A stretch of DNA of 34,883 bases from Azonexaceae bacterium. Its GTDB lineage: Bacteria > Pseudomonadota > Gammaproteobacteria > Burkholderiales > Rhodocyclaceae. Of this stretch, positions 8,348 through 16,584 are shown piece by piece (positions within the stretch are counted from its first letter, which is position 1; each line of letters opens with the position of its first letter). Both the position numbers and the translations under genes were made by a program. Under the pieces are notes generated by a model. The model worked only from the letters and a program-made list of their open reading frames with translations. It was not told the DNA's origin and made no database searches. The stretch spans positions 1 to 34,883 of the forward strand of contig SSSZ01000080.1 in the NCBI GenBank assembly GCA_009469675.1, read 5' to 3'.

Positions 8348-8379
8348 AATATAACGACCCCACCCGGCTTGTACAAGCC
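8348..8379 (-). promoter_or_regulatory. Sigma70-like promoter with a palindrome over the -35 box
   Basis: On the minus strand TTGTAC (8371-8376) and TATATT (8348-8353) are separated by exactly 17 bp. The perfect 14-bp palindrome GGCTTGTACAAGCC (8366-8379) covers the -35 box, a classical repressor position. Predicted transcription starts near 8341, leaving a leader of about 34 bases before the ATP-grasp gene. Confidence 0.65.
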
Positions 8380-8438
8380 AAGGGTGATTTCGTTGCGATC
8401 ACATTGCGGCCCGCCCATAATCGGACAGCCGTCGCGGG

Positions 8439-9398
8439 TCAGTCTTCCCCGCCCACGGCGATGCGGTTGCGGCCCGCTTCCTTGGCCCCGTAGAGGGCCT
8501 TGTCGGCGGCCACCACGAGATCGCCGGCGCGGGCGCCGGAGGCGGGAAAAGCTGTCGCCACGCCGAAGCTGCAGGAGACCAGGCCGGCCACGCCCTTTTC
8601 GTGGGGAATGCGCAGCCCGGCGACGGAAGCGCGCATGCGCTCGGCCACCGCCACCGCCCCCGCCCCATCGGCCCCCGGCAGGATGGCGGCGAATTCCTCG
8701 CCGCCGTAGCGGGCCACCAGATCCTCGACGCGGAACAGCGATTCGTGCAGCGCCCCGGCCACGGCGAAAAGGCAGGCATCCCCCGCCTGGTGGCCATAGT
8801 GGTCGTTGAACTGCTTGAAGAAATCGACGTCGCAGATGACCAGGCTGAGGGGCAGATTCTGGCGGATGCAGCGCTGCCACTCGGCGGCGAGCATTTGGTC
8901 GAAGCGCCGCCGGTTGGGAACGTGGGTCAGGCCGTCGATGTAGGAAATCTCGGTCAGCTGGCGGTGGGCATCGCGCAGGGCCTCGCGCATGGCGGCAATG
9001 CGCAGCATGGCGCGGACCTTGGCGAGGAGCACGACCTCCGAGATGGGTTTGGTCAGGTAGTCGTCGCCGCCGGCCAGGATGCCCTGGGCCAGGGTTTCGT
9101 CGTCGGTGGCGGCGGAAAGGAAGACGATCGGCGTCCAGGCCAGGAGGTCGGCCTGCTCGGAAGATTTCTCGGCGGCCCGGATGCGCCGCGCCACGGTCAG
9201 GCCATCGACGTCGGGGAGCACGGTATCGAGCAGGATCAGGGCCGGTGCCAGCTGGCGATAGAGGGCGAGGGCCTCGGTGCCGCTGGCCGCCGCCACCGGC
9301 CGGGCGTCGGCCAGTTGCGACAGGCAGTCGCAGATCAGGGCGCGGTTGGCGGCAGCCGCCTCGACGACCAAAACGGCGGATTTGCTTCGTTGGTGCAT
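8439..9398 (-). CDS. Response regulator diguanylate cyclase (REC-GGDEF)
   Basis: The 319-residue protein has a receiver domain (about 8-128; phospho-acceptor D58 in LILLDTVLPDVDG, K117 in LTKPIS) and a GGDEF domain (about 150-315). The catalytic loop is GGEEF at 232-236, so it should make cyclic di-GMP. RVED at 223-226 lies five residues before it, the correct place for the inhibitory I-site (RxxD). The receiver is odd: the usual acidic pair near the N-terminus is E13-A14 (VVEAAAANR), which may weaken Mg2+ binding and phosphorylation. The start is the ATG at 9396-9398, just before the REC strand. A TATGAT hexamer (9447-9452, minus strand) is a possible -10 box, without a convincing -35. No partner kinase adjoins. 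Confidence 0.92.
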   Translation of the reverse strand: MHQRSKSAVLVVEAAAANRALICDCLSQLADARPVAAASGTEALALYRQLAPALILLDTVLPDVDGLTVARRIRAAEKSSEQADLLAWTPIVFLSAATDDETLAQGILAGGDDYLTKPISEVVLLAKVRAMLRIAAMREALRDAHRQLTEISYIDGLTHVPNRRRFDQMLAAEWQRCIRQNLPLSLVICDVDFFKQFNDHYGHQAGDACLFAVAGALHESLFRVEDLVARYGGEEFAAILPGADGAGAVAVAERMRASVAGLRIPHEKGVAGLVSCSFGVATAFPASGARAGDLVVAADKALYGAKEAGRNRIAVGGED

Positions 9399-9517
9399 GG
9401 CTCTGGAATCGGACCCGGGTTCGGAATGGACGCCGGCTTTGCCCCCATCATAACAGCCGGGAAGGCCGACAAGCAGGTAAAGTACGGGTTGCGCGCCCAC
9501 CCTGCAAGCCCACCGCC

Positions 9518-10078
9518 ATGTCTTCGCCCCGCCCCCTCGCCCTGCTCTGCCATGCCGCCACCCCCGCCCCCCGGGCCACGACCCTGGCCGTCACGGTCCG
9601 CCGCCTGCCCGACGGCGGCCTCCACCTCGCCTACCGGCTCCAGGCCGACCTGCGGCAGATCGCTCTGCCGCCCCCCCAGGCCGCCGGTCCGGAAGACGGG
9701 CTGTGGCAACACACCTGCTTCGAAGCCTTCGTCGGCGTCCCGGGCAGCCCGGCCTACCGGGAATACAATTTCTCGCCCTCGGGACGCTGGGCGGTGTATG
9801 CCTTCAACGCCTGCCGCCAGCGCCAGCCCGGTTTTTCCCCGGCCCTGGCGCCGCGCCTCGCGGTGCGGCGCTTTCCCGACCGCCTGGCGGTGGACGCCGA
9901 ACTCGTCCCCGCCCTGCTTCCCGCCGCCTCCGGCCTGGAAATCGGGGTCGCCGCCGTGGTCGAGGCCGCCGACGGCGGCATGAGCTACTGGGCCCTGGCC
10001 CATGCCGGCCCCCGTCCCGATTTCCATCTGCGGCAGGGCTTCGTCCTCCGGCTCGCCCCGCCCGTCGCCACCGCCTGA
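9518..10078 (+). CDS. DOMON-like domain protein
   Basis: The 186-residue protein resembles DOMON-like proteins of proteobacteria: WQHTCFEAFVG, YREYNFSPSGRWAVYAF and a C-terminal HLRQGFVLRL, a beta-sandwich pattern related to sugar- or haem-binding DOMON domains. The ligand is unknown. There is no signal peptide, so it is probably cytoplasmic. The start is the ATG at 9518-9520, without a clear Shine-Dalgarno sequence. It is the first gene of a four-gene plus-strand run (DOMON-like, NamZ, TIR-repeat, ArfB), ending 8 bp before the namZ-like start. Confidence 0.7.
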   Translation: MSSPRPLALLCHAATPAPRATTLAVTVRRLPDGGLHLAYRLQADLRQIALPPPQAAGPEDGLWQHTCFEAFVGVPGSPAYREYNFSPSGRWAVYAFNACRQRQPGFSPALAPRLAVRRFPDRLAVDAELVPALLPAASGLEIGVAAVVEAADGGMSYWALAHAGPRPDFHLRQGFVLRLAPPVATA

Positions 10079-10086
10079 ATCCCGCC

Positions 10087-11304
10087 ATGACGACTTCCGT
10101 CCGCTTCGGCCTCGACCGCCTTCTCGCCGACCCCGGCCTGCGCCGCCCCCTGACGGGCCGGCGCGTCGCCCTCCTTGCCCACCCCGCCTCGGTCACCGCC
10201 AACCTCACCCATTCCCTCGACGCCCTGGCCGCCCTGCCCGACCTCGACCTCACCGCCGCCTTCGGCCCCCAGCACGGCCTCAAGGGCGACAAGCAGGACA
10301 ACATGGTCGAATCGCCGGATTTCCGCGATCCCCGCCACGGCATCCCGGTCTTCAGCCTCTACGGCGAGGTCCGCCGCCCTACCGCCGCCATGCTCGAGCA
10401 CTGCGACGTCGTCCTCGTCGACCTGCAAGATTTAGGCTGCCGCATTTACACCTTCATCACCACCCTGCGCTACGTCCTGGAAGCCGCCGCCGCCCAGGGC
10501 AAGGCCGTCTGGGTTCTGGACCGTCCCAACCCGGCCGGCCGCCCCATCGAAGGCCTGACCCTGCGCCCGGGCTGGGAGAGCTTCGTCGGCGCCGGGGCGC
10601 TGCCCATGCGCCACGGCCTCACCCTGGGCGAACTGGCCGGATGGTTCGTCGCCACCCTCAAACTCGACGTCGATTGCCGGGTGATCCCCATGGCCGGCTG
10701 GCAACCCGACGCCGCCCCGGGCTACGGCTGGCCCCTGGGCGACCGAACCTGGATCAACCCCAGCCCCAACGCCGCCAACCTGTGGATGGCCCGGGCCTAC
10801 GCCGGCACCGTCCTGCTGGAGGGCACCACCCTCTCGGAAGGCCGCGGCACCACTCGCCCCCTGGAACTTTTCGGCGCCCCCGACCTCGACGCCGCCGCCC
10901 TCCTCGCCGCGATGCAGGCCCTCGCGCCGGACTGGCTGGCGGGCTGCCGCCTGCGGCCCTGCTGGTTCGAACCGACCTTCCACAAACACGCCGGCCGGCT
11001 CTGCCAGGGCCTGCAAATCCACGTCGAGGACGCCGCCTACGACCACGGCGCCTTCCGCCCCTGGCGCCTGCAGGCCCTGGCCTTCAAGGCCCTGCGCCGG
11101 CTGCAGCCGGACTACCCCCTGTGGCGGGATTTTCCCTACGAATACGAACACGACCGCCTGGCCATCGACCTCATCAACGGCTCGCCCCTGCTGCGGCAAT
11201 GGGTCGACGACCCGGCGGCCCAACCCGGCGACCTCGACGCCCTCGCCCGGGCCGACGAAGCGGCCTGGGCGGCGGCGCGGGCGTCCTTCCTGCGCTACCC
11301 CTGA
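10087..11304 (+). CDS. namZ: DUF1343 / NamZ-type exo-beta-N-acetylmuramidase
   Basis: The 405-residue protein shows the DUF1343 pattern now assigned to exo-N-acetylmuramidases: LLAHPASV, FGPQHGL, LVDLQDLGCRIYTFI, VLDRPNP, EGTTLSEGRGTTRP and FPYEYE. NamZ releases MurNAc from the non-reducing end of peptidoglycan fragments during cell-wall recycling. No signal peptide is visible, whereas characterised homologues are secreted or periplasmic, so a cytosolic recycling role is likely (inference). The start ATG at 10087-10089 lies 8 bp after the previous stop; 27 bp separate its stop from the TIR gene. Confidence 0.88.
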   Translation: MTTSVRFGLDRLLADPGLRRPLTGRRVALLAHPASVTANLTHSLDALAALPDLDLTAAFGPQHGLKGDKQDNMVESPDFRDPRHGIPVFSLYGEVRRPTAAMLEHCDVVLVDLQDLGCRIYTFITTLRYVLEAAAAQGKAVWVLDRPNPAGRPIEGLTLRPGWESFVGAGALPMRHGLTLGELAGWFVATLKLDVDCRVIPMAGWQPDAAPGYGWPLGDRTWINPSPNAANLWMARAYAGTVLLEGTTLSEGRGTTRPLELFGAPDLDAAALLAAMQALAPDWLAGCRLRPCWFEPTFHKHAGRLCQGLQIHVEDAAYDHGAFRPWRLQALAFKALRRLQPDYPLWRDFPYEYEHDRLAIDLINGSPLLRQWVDDPAAQPGDLDALARADEAAWAAARASFLRYP

Positions 11305-11331
11305 CCCGCCCCGGCCGCTTCGCCCCTCCCC

Positions 11332-14300
11332 ATGCCGACGCCCTGCCCCATCCTCCCCCGCGACCACGTCTTCATCAGCTATCGGCGCGACGACGCCCGC
11401 GGCGCCAGCGGCCGGCTCTACGACTGGCTGCGCATCGCCTTCGGCCGGGAGCGGGTGTTCCGCGACGTCCACAGCATCGGCGCCGGCAAATGGCGCGACA
11501 AGATCGACGCCGCCCTGGCCCGGAGCGGCGCCTGCGTCGCCGTGATCGGCCCGCGCTGGGCCGACGGCCAGAACCTGCCGCGGCTCCACGACGCCAACGA
11601 CCTGGTCCGGCATGAACTGGCGACGGCGCTGACCAGCGCCGGCCTGACCCTCATCCCGACCCTGGTCGAAGGGAGCGCCACGCCCCGGCGGGAGCAGCTG
11701 CCAGCCGCCCTGCAACCGCTCCTGGAGTGGAACGTGCGCAGCGTCAGCGAAGGCGGCTGGGAAGACGACACCCGCCGCCTCATCGGTGAAATCGCCGAGG
11801 CTGCCGGCCTGGCCGTCGGCCCCGACCTGGAGACCCTGCTGCGCAACGCCGGAGCCGCCCAGCAGCGCCTGGCCGAACTGGAAGAGATCAAGCATCTGCA
11901 AAACGAACAAATCACCGCGCTGCGCCGCACCGTCGACGAGCTGACGCGCAAACTGGCCGAAGCCTCGAGCGCCGACCGGCCGGGCTTCGTCGCCGCCTTC
12001 GCCCAGCTCGCCGCCGGCGATACGGCGGGTGCCGAAGCGGCTTTCGAAGAGGAATACGAAAACCAACGCCGGGCCGCCCAGACGGTTCGCCGGCAACTGG
12101 CCGAGGCGGCCCGCCACGTCGCCAACATCGCCCTCCTGCGGGACGTGACCAAGGCCGCCGACTACTACCGCAAGGCCCTGGAAGCCCAGCCCGAGGACGC
12201 CGAAACGGCCCGCCTGCTGGGCCATACTTTGGTCCTGCTGGGCGACTCGGCGGGCGCCCGGGAGGCCTTGCTCCGCTCCCGGGAAACGGCCTGCCGCAAC
12301 CACGAAGCCTGGGACGAAATGGCCGCCCGCCTTGGCCTGGGCGACATCCTGCTGGCCAGCGAGTCCCTGGCCGCCGCCCGGGAGGAATACGCCGGCGGGC
12401 TCGCCATCGCCGCCGCCCAAAGCGCTGCCGCCCCCGCCAACCGGAACTGGCGGCGCCAGGTCGCAGTCGGCCACAACAAGGTGGGCGACGTGCTCCTGGC
12501 CCAGGGCGACGGAACCGCGGCCATCGCCGCCTACCGCCGCGGACTGGCCATCGCCGCAGGCCTGGCCGGCGACGATCCGGCCAACACCACCTGGCAGCGG
12601 GACCGCTCGGTCGGCCACGACAAGATCGGCGACGTCCTGGTCGCCCAGGGCGACGGCCCCGGCGCCCTCGCCGCCTATGAACAAAGCTTCGCCATCCGCG
12701 CCGAACTGGCCGCCCTCGACCCGGCCAACACCCTCTGGCAACGGGATTTTGCCGTCAGCCACAACAAGCTCGGCGACATCCAGGTGACCCAGGGCGACCT
12801 TCCCGCCGCCCTCGGACATTACCAGGCGGGCCTCGCCGCCACCGCCGACCTGGCCCGCCGCGACCCGGCCAATACCCTTTGGCAACGCGACCTGGCGGTC
12901 AGCCACAACAAGGTCGGCGACATTCTCGCCGCCCAGGGCGACAGCGCCGCCGCCCTGGGCGCCTACCGCCAGGGGCTGGCCATCGCCCAGGCCTTGGCCG
13001 ACCGCGACGGCGGCAATAGCGAATGGCAGCGCGACCTGTCCTTCAGCCACAACCGCATCGGCGACATGCTGGAGGCCCAGGGCGAAGGCCCGGCGGCCCT
13101 CGCTGCCTACGAACGCGGCCTGGCCATCGCCGCAACCCTGGTCGGGCGCGATCCGGCCAACACCCTTTGGCAACGGGACTGCACCATCGGCCACAACCGC
13201 ATCGGCAACCTGCTCGCCACCCGGGGCGACGGTCCGGCGGCCCTCGCCGCCTACCGGCGGGGCCTGGCCATCACCACCGAACTGGTCGGGCGTGATCCGG
13301 CCAACACCCTCTGGCAACACGATCTTTCGGTGAGCCACGAAAAAATCGGCGACGTCCTGGTCAGCCAGGGCGACGGCCCCGGCGCCTTCGCCGCCTTTGG
13401 CCGCAGCCATGCCATCCGGCAGGCCCTGGCCGAACGCGACCCGGCCAACACCGGCTGGCAGCGGGATTTGGCCATCAGCCTCAACCGCATCGGCGACGCC
13501 CTCAACACCCAGGGCGACGGAGCCGGCGCCCTGGCCGTCTATCGGACCAGCCTGGGCATCGCCCAGGCCCTGGCCGGCCACGACCCGGCCAACACGGCGT
13601 GGAGCCGCGACGTGGCGGTGAGCCACAACCGCATCGCCGATCTGCTCGCCGCCCAGGGCGACGCCCCCGGCGCCCTGGGCGCCTTCCGGGCAGGGCTGGC
13701 CGTCGCCGAGGAGCTGGCCCGGCGCGATCCGGCCAATACGCTCTGGCAGCGCGACCTCGCCTTCAGCCACAACCGCATCGGCAACGTCCTCGCCGGCCAG
13801 GGCGACGGCCCCGGCGCCCTGGCCGCCTTCCAGGCCGGGCTGGCCATCGCCGAGGAACTGGCCCGGCGCGACCCGGCCAATACCCTCTGGCAATTCGACC
13901 TTTCGGTCAGCCATGAGCGCATCGGCGAAAGCCTCCTGGCGCAAGACGACCCGCCGGCGGCCTTGCAGGCCTTCGAGGCCAGTTTCGCCCGGCGCGCCGC
14001 CCTGGTCGAGCGCGATCCGGGCAATGCCGAATGGCAGCGCAGCCTCGCCGTCAGCCACAACAAGATCGGCGACCTGCTCATTCCCCTGGGCAGGAGCGCC
14101 GCCGCCCACGACGCCTATGGCCAGGCCCTGACCATCGCCACAACCCTGGCCGGACGCGACCCCGGCAATAGCCTGTGGCAGCGCGACCTGGCGATCAGCC
14201 ACAACAAGCTGGGGGACATCCTGACCCTGCTCGGCGACAGCCCCCGGGCCTTCGACGCCTACCATTGCGGCCTCGCCATCACCCTCGACCTGGCCGCCCG

Positions 14301-14523
14301 CGACCCGGAAAACGCCATCTGGCAGAACGATCTCGCCTATTCCTACAGCAAGCTCGGCGGCCTCGCAAGCGGACCCACCGTCGCCGCCCGCCGGGACTAT
14401 CTCCAAGCGGGCCGCGCCGTCCTGCAGGGCCTCAAGGCGGCGGGCCGGCTGCCCTCCGCCCAGGACTGGACCCCCTGGTTCGACGAGCAACTGGCCGGGC
14501 TGCCCGGGGAGACGCCGCCATGA
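11332..14523 (+). CDS. TIR-domain protein with fourteen 48-residue TPR-like repeats
   Basis: The 1063-residue protein starts with a TIR_2-like domain (about 10-150: HVFISYRRDD, VFRDVHSIGAGKWRDKI, VAVIGPRW). E95 in NDLVRHELATAL aligns with the catalytic glutamate of NAD-cleaving TIR domains such as SARM1, so NADase activity is plausible but unproven. A predicted coiled coil (about 170-205) and ordinary TPR-like helices (about 210-365) follow, then a solenoid of fourteen 48-residue units with consensus RDPANTLWQRDLAVSHNKIG plus an AQGD-turn and GALAAYRxGLAIA helix. The repeat type (DPxNxxWQRDLSVSxxKxGD) is widespread in bacteria; the TIR fusion and the number of units are notable. No membrane segment is present. 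Its TGA overlaps the arfB ATG. Possible roles are antiphage NAD depletion or protein-protein signalling. Confidence 0.9.
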   Translation: MPTPCPILPRDHVFISYRRDDARGASGRLYDWLRIAFGRERVFRDVHSIGAGKWRDKIDAALARSGACVAVIGPRWADGQNLPRLHDANDLVRHELATALTSAGLTLIPTLVEGSATPRREQLPAALQPLLEWNVRSVSEGGWEDDTRRLIGEIAEAAGLAVGPDLETLLRNAGAAQQRLAELEEIKHLQNEQITALRRTVDELTRKLAEASSADRPGFVAAFAQLAAGDTAGAEAAFEEEYENQRRAAQTVRRQLAEAARHVANIALLRDVTKAADYYRKALEAQPEDAETARLLGHTLVLLGDSAGAREALLRSRETACRNHEAWDEMAARLGLGDILLASESLAAAREEYAGGLAIAAAQSAAAPANRNWRRQVAVGHNKVGDVLLAQGDGTAAIAAYRRGLAIAAGLAGDDPANTTWQRDRSVGHDKIGDVLVAQGDGPGALAAYEQSFAIRAELAALDPANTLWQRDFAVSHNKLGDIQVTQGDLPAALGHYQAGLAATADLARRDPANTLWQRDLAVSHNKVGDILAAQGDSAAALGAYRQGLAIAQALADRDGGNSEWQRDLSFSHNRIGDMLEAQGEGPAALAAYERGLAIAATLVGRDPANTLWQRDCTIGHNRIGNLLATRGDGPAALAAYRRGLAITTELVGRDPANTLWQHDLSVSHEKIGDVLVSQGDGPGAFAAFGRSHAIRQALAERDPANTGWQRDLAISLNRIGDALNTQGDGAGALAVYRTSLGIAQALAGHDPANTAWSRDVAVSHNRIADLLAAQGDAPGALGAFRAGLAVAEELARRDPANTLWQRDLAFSHNRIGNVLAGQGDGPGALAAFQAGLAIAEELARRDPANTLWQFDLSVSHERIGESLLAQDDPPAALQAFEASFARRAALVERDPGNAEWQRSLAVSHNKIGDLLIPLGRSAAAHDAYGQALTIATTLAGRDPGNSLWQRDLAISHNKLGDILTLLGDSPRAFDAYHCGLAITLDLAARDPENAIWQNDLAYSYSKLGGLASGPTVAARRDYLQAGRAVLQGLKAAGRLPSAQDWTPWFDEQLAGLPGETPP
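12427..14442 (+). repeat. 144-bp in-frame tandem repeats in the TIR gene
   Basis: Fourteen consecutive units of 144 bp begin at 12427, 12571, 12715, 12859, 13003, 13147, 13291, 13435, 13579, 13723, 13867, 14011, 14155 and 14299. Each encodes 48 residues. Units 2-13 keep the exact length without insertion or deletion; the first and last are degenerate. Conservation is strongest over DPANTLWQRD, SHNKIGD and AQGDGPGAL. Neighbouring units such as 9 and 10 are especially alike, as expected from duplication by unequal crossover. Confidence 0.92.
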
Positions 14524-14924
14524 ATCCCGCCATCACCCTGGCCGAAAGCGAAGTCGAAATCACCGCCATCCGCGCCCAGGGGGCGGGCGGGCAGAATGTG
14601 AACAAGGTGTCCAACGCCGTCCATCTGCGCTTCGACATCCCCGCCTCGTCGCTGCCCGAAGCGGTCAAGGCCCGGCTCCTGGCCCGCCGGGATCAGCGCA
14701 TCAGCGCCGACGGGGTGGTCGTCATCAAGGCGCAGCAGCATCGCAGCCTGGAACGCAACCGGGACGACGCCCTCACCCGCCTGCGGGAACTCATCGCCGC
14801 CGCGGCCTGCCCGCCCACGCCCCGGCGGCCGACCAAACCGAGCCGCAGCGCCAAGCGGAAGCGACTGGAAAACAAGGTCAAACGCGGCCAGGTCAAGCTT
14901 CTGCGCGGCCCGATCAAGGAGTAG
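14520..14924 (+). CDS. arfB: Alternative ribosome-rescue factor ArfB
   Basis: The 134-residue protein is a codon-independent peptidyl-tRNA hydrolase. GGQ lies at residues 23-25 (AQGAGGQNVNKVSNAVHLRFD), and the lysine/arginine-rich tail (about 100-134) enters the empty mRNA channel of stalled ribosomes. Length is normal for ArfB/YaeJ. The ATG at 14520 overlaps the TGA of the TIR-repeat gene (ATGA), with GGGGAG about 8 bases upstream inside that gene, so its translation should be coupled to it. This is an unusual companion for a ribosome-rescue gene. It converges with the esterase gene, 7 bp apart. Confidence 0.95.
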   Translation: MNPAITLAESEVEITAIRAQGAGGQNVNKVSNAVHLRFDIPASSLPEAVKARLLARRDQRISADGVVVIKAQQHRSLERNRDDALTRLRELIAAAACPPTPRRPTKPSRSAKRKRLENKVKRGQVKLLRGPIKE

Positions 14925-14931
14925 TAAGGAC

Positions 14932-15618
14932 TCACTCCCGATCGGCCGCCCGCAGGCGTTCAACCAGCCAGCGGCCGATGTCGGCGATCTCTTCGATACA
15001 GACGGAATGGGCCATGGCGTAGCTGTGCCAGTCCAGGTCGTAGCCCTGCCCCAGCAGGGCGTCCCGGGCTCGGGCGCCGAGGGCCGGGGGCACCACGTCG
15101 TCTTCGTCGCCGTGGCCGGCGAAGATCGGCGTGCCGCGGTTGGGGCCGAGGGATTCCGGGAGCAGCAGCGCCGGCGCCGGCAGATAGGCGGAAAGGGCGA
15201 CGATGCCGGCCAGGGCCTCGGGATGGGTAAGCCCCACCGTGTAGGCCATCGCCCCGCCCTGGGAAAACCCGGCCAGGACGATGCGCCGGGCGGGTATGCC
15301 GCGGCCGTTCTCGCGCTCGATGAGGCGCCGGATGGCGCGGGCGGAGGCAGCGACGCCGGCTTCGTCCACGCCCCGGTCGAGGCCGTCGATGGCGGTGATG
15401 TCGTACCAGGCGGGCATGACGTAACCGCCGTTACAGGTTACCGGCTGGGCCGGAGCGTGGGGAAAGACGAAGCGCACGCCGAGGCCGGGCGGCAGGCCGA
15501 GGTAGGGAACGATGGGGGCGAAGTCGCTGCCGTCGGCCCCCAGGCCGTGCAGCCAGATGACGGCGAAGCGGGGGTGGGGGGCGGTTTCGCTTTCGATGGC
15601 GGGAAGCAGGTCGGTCAT
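14932..15618 (-). CDS. Carboxylesterase / phospholipase-type alpha/beta hydrolase
   Basis: The 228-residue protein belongs to the small esterase family of bacterial carboxylesterases and acyl-protein thioesterases. The oxyanion region is WLHGLGADGSDF, the nucleophile S119 in GFSQGG, the acid D173 in HGDEDDVVP and the base H204 in MAHSV. It hydrolyses short acyl esters; the natural substrate is unknown. The enzyme is cytosolic. The start is the ATG at 15616-15618 (MTDLLPAIES); an upstream ATG at 15666 would add 16 residues without homology. The 196-bp region to the divergent 2H gene should hold promoters for both, though I see no strong match. Confidence 0.9.
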   Translation of the reverse strand: MTDLLPAIESETAPHPRFAVIWLHGLGADGSDFAPIVPYLGLPPGLGVRFVFPHAPAQPVTCNGGYVMPAWYDITAIDGLDRGVDEAGVAASARAIRRLIERENGRGIPARRIVLAGFSQGGAMAYTVGLTHPEALAGIVALSAYLPAPALLLPESLGPNRGTPIFAGHGDEDDVVPPALGARARDALLGQGYDLDWHSYAMAHSVCIEEIADIGRWLVERLRAADRE

Positions 15619-15814
15619 GATGGTTCCGGCGGTGGTAGGCAAATGCAAAGATAACTCCAAAATCATCGCCGCCCCCAGCCGATCCGAAATCGCGGCGACG
15701 CACCCGCCTCGCCTCCCATTTTCCCTCCTCTCCCGGCGCCGCTGTCCTGCTGCGTTTCAAGGGGGCAAGCGCGGCCAGTCGCCTTCCCGCTCTCCCGGGG
15801 GCACAATTCCACCC

Positions 15815-16507
15815 GTGTCCCAGCCCACCCTCCCCACCCACACCGTCGCCAGCGTCCACGGCGACTTCGTCGAATGGCACCGCGGCCGCCGCCACTTCGC
15901 GGTCTGGGCCATCGACCTCGACAGCCCGCACCGGGAGGCGACCGCCGCCGCGCTCCGCCGTCATCTCGCCCCCTTTCTCCTGCCCGGCTATCGCCGCCAG
16001 CCCCACGTCACCGTGCAGCTTTGCGGCTTTCCCGGCGCCGGCCAGGCTGACGACGACTATCCGCCGGCCGCCTGGCAGCGCCATCTGGCCGCCCTGGCGG
16101 CGGCCGCTCCCGGACCCTTCGCCATTACCCTCGGCGCCCCGGCCAGCTTCACCACGGCGCCCTACCTGACGGTGCACGACGACGAGGGCGGCATTGCCGC
16201 CCTGCGCGCCGCCCTCGGCCCGGACCACCTGGCCGGCCCGGATTGCACCTACCTTCCCCACCTGACGGTGGGCCTGTACGGCGGGCGTTTCCCCTGGACG
16301 GCCGTGGCCCGGCGGCTGGCGTCCTTCCCTGCCGCTGCGGCGTCCCGCATCGCCGTCACCGCCCTGACCCTGCTGCGCTACGAAGCCGCCGTTGTCGCCG
16401 GCCCCCTTGCCGCCATCGGCCGCTTCGACCTGGCCGCACGGGCCTGGCAAGCCCTCGACGCCGACGCCTTGGCGCCGCTGCGGGACGACGGCGGACCAAG
16501 CGGCTAG
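15815..16507 (+). CDS. 2H phosphoesterase (2'-5' RNA ligase family)
   Basis: The 230-residue protein carries two HxT motifs in the right arrangement: H64-V-T66 (QPHVTVQLCG) and H149-L-T151 (LPHLTVGLYG). This marks a 2H phosphoesterase related to 2'-5' RNA ligase/cyclic phosphodiesterase LigT. Such enzymes open 2',3'-cyclic phosphates or act on 2'-5' linkages; the substrate here is unknown. The start is taken as the GTG at 15815-15817 (VSQPTLPTHTV), since in-frame sequence before it looks non-coding. The lipase-like gene follows 77 bp downstream on the same strand. Confidence 0.82.
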   Translation: MSQPTLPTHTVASVHGDFVEWHRGRRHFAVWAIDLDSPHREATAAALRRHLAPFLLPGYRRQPHVTVQLCGFPGAGQADDDYPPAAWQRHLAALAAAAPGPFAITLGAPASFTTAPYLTVHDDEGGIAALRAALGPDHLAGPDCTYLPHLTVGLYGGRFPWTAVARRLASFPAAAASRIAVTALTLLRYEAAVVAGPLAAIGRFDLAARAWQALDADALAPLRDDGGPSG

Positions 16508-16584
16508 CCAGGGCGCCGGGCGGGGGCTACACTGGACCGGAGGCAGTGGGCCGCCGGCCCGCCTGCCACCAGCAAGGATCGCCC

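Noticed and set aside
12427-14442. Regular repeats that could suggest a CRISPR-like array
   Set aside because: The units are 144 bp, contiguous, in frame and protein-coding, with no unique spacers.
10432-14490. A 1352-codon open frame on the minus strand opposite the TIR-repeat gene
   Set aside because: It is antisense to a well-supported gene. Its repetitive glycine/valine-rich product simply mirrors the 144-bp repeats, and long antisense frames are expected at this GC content.
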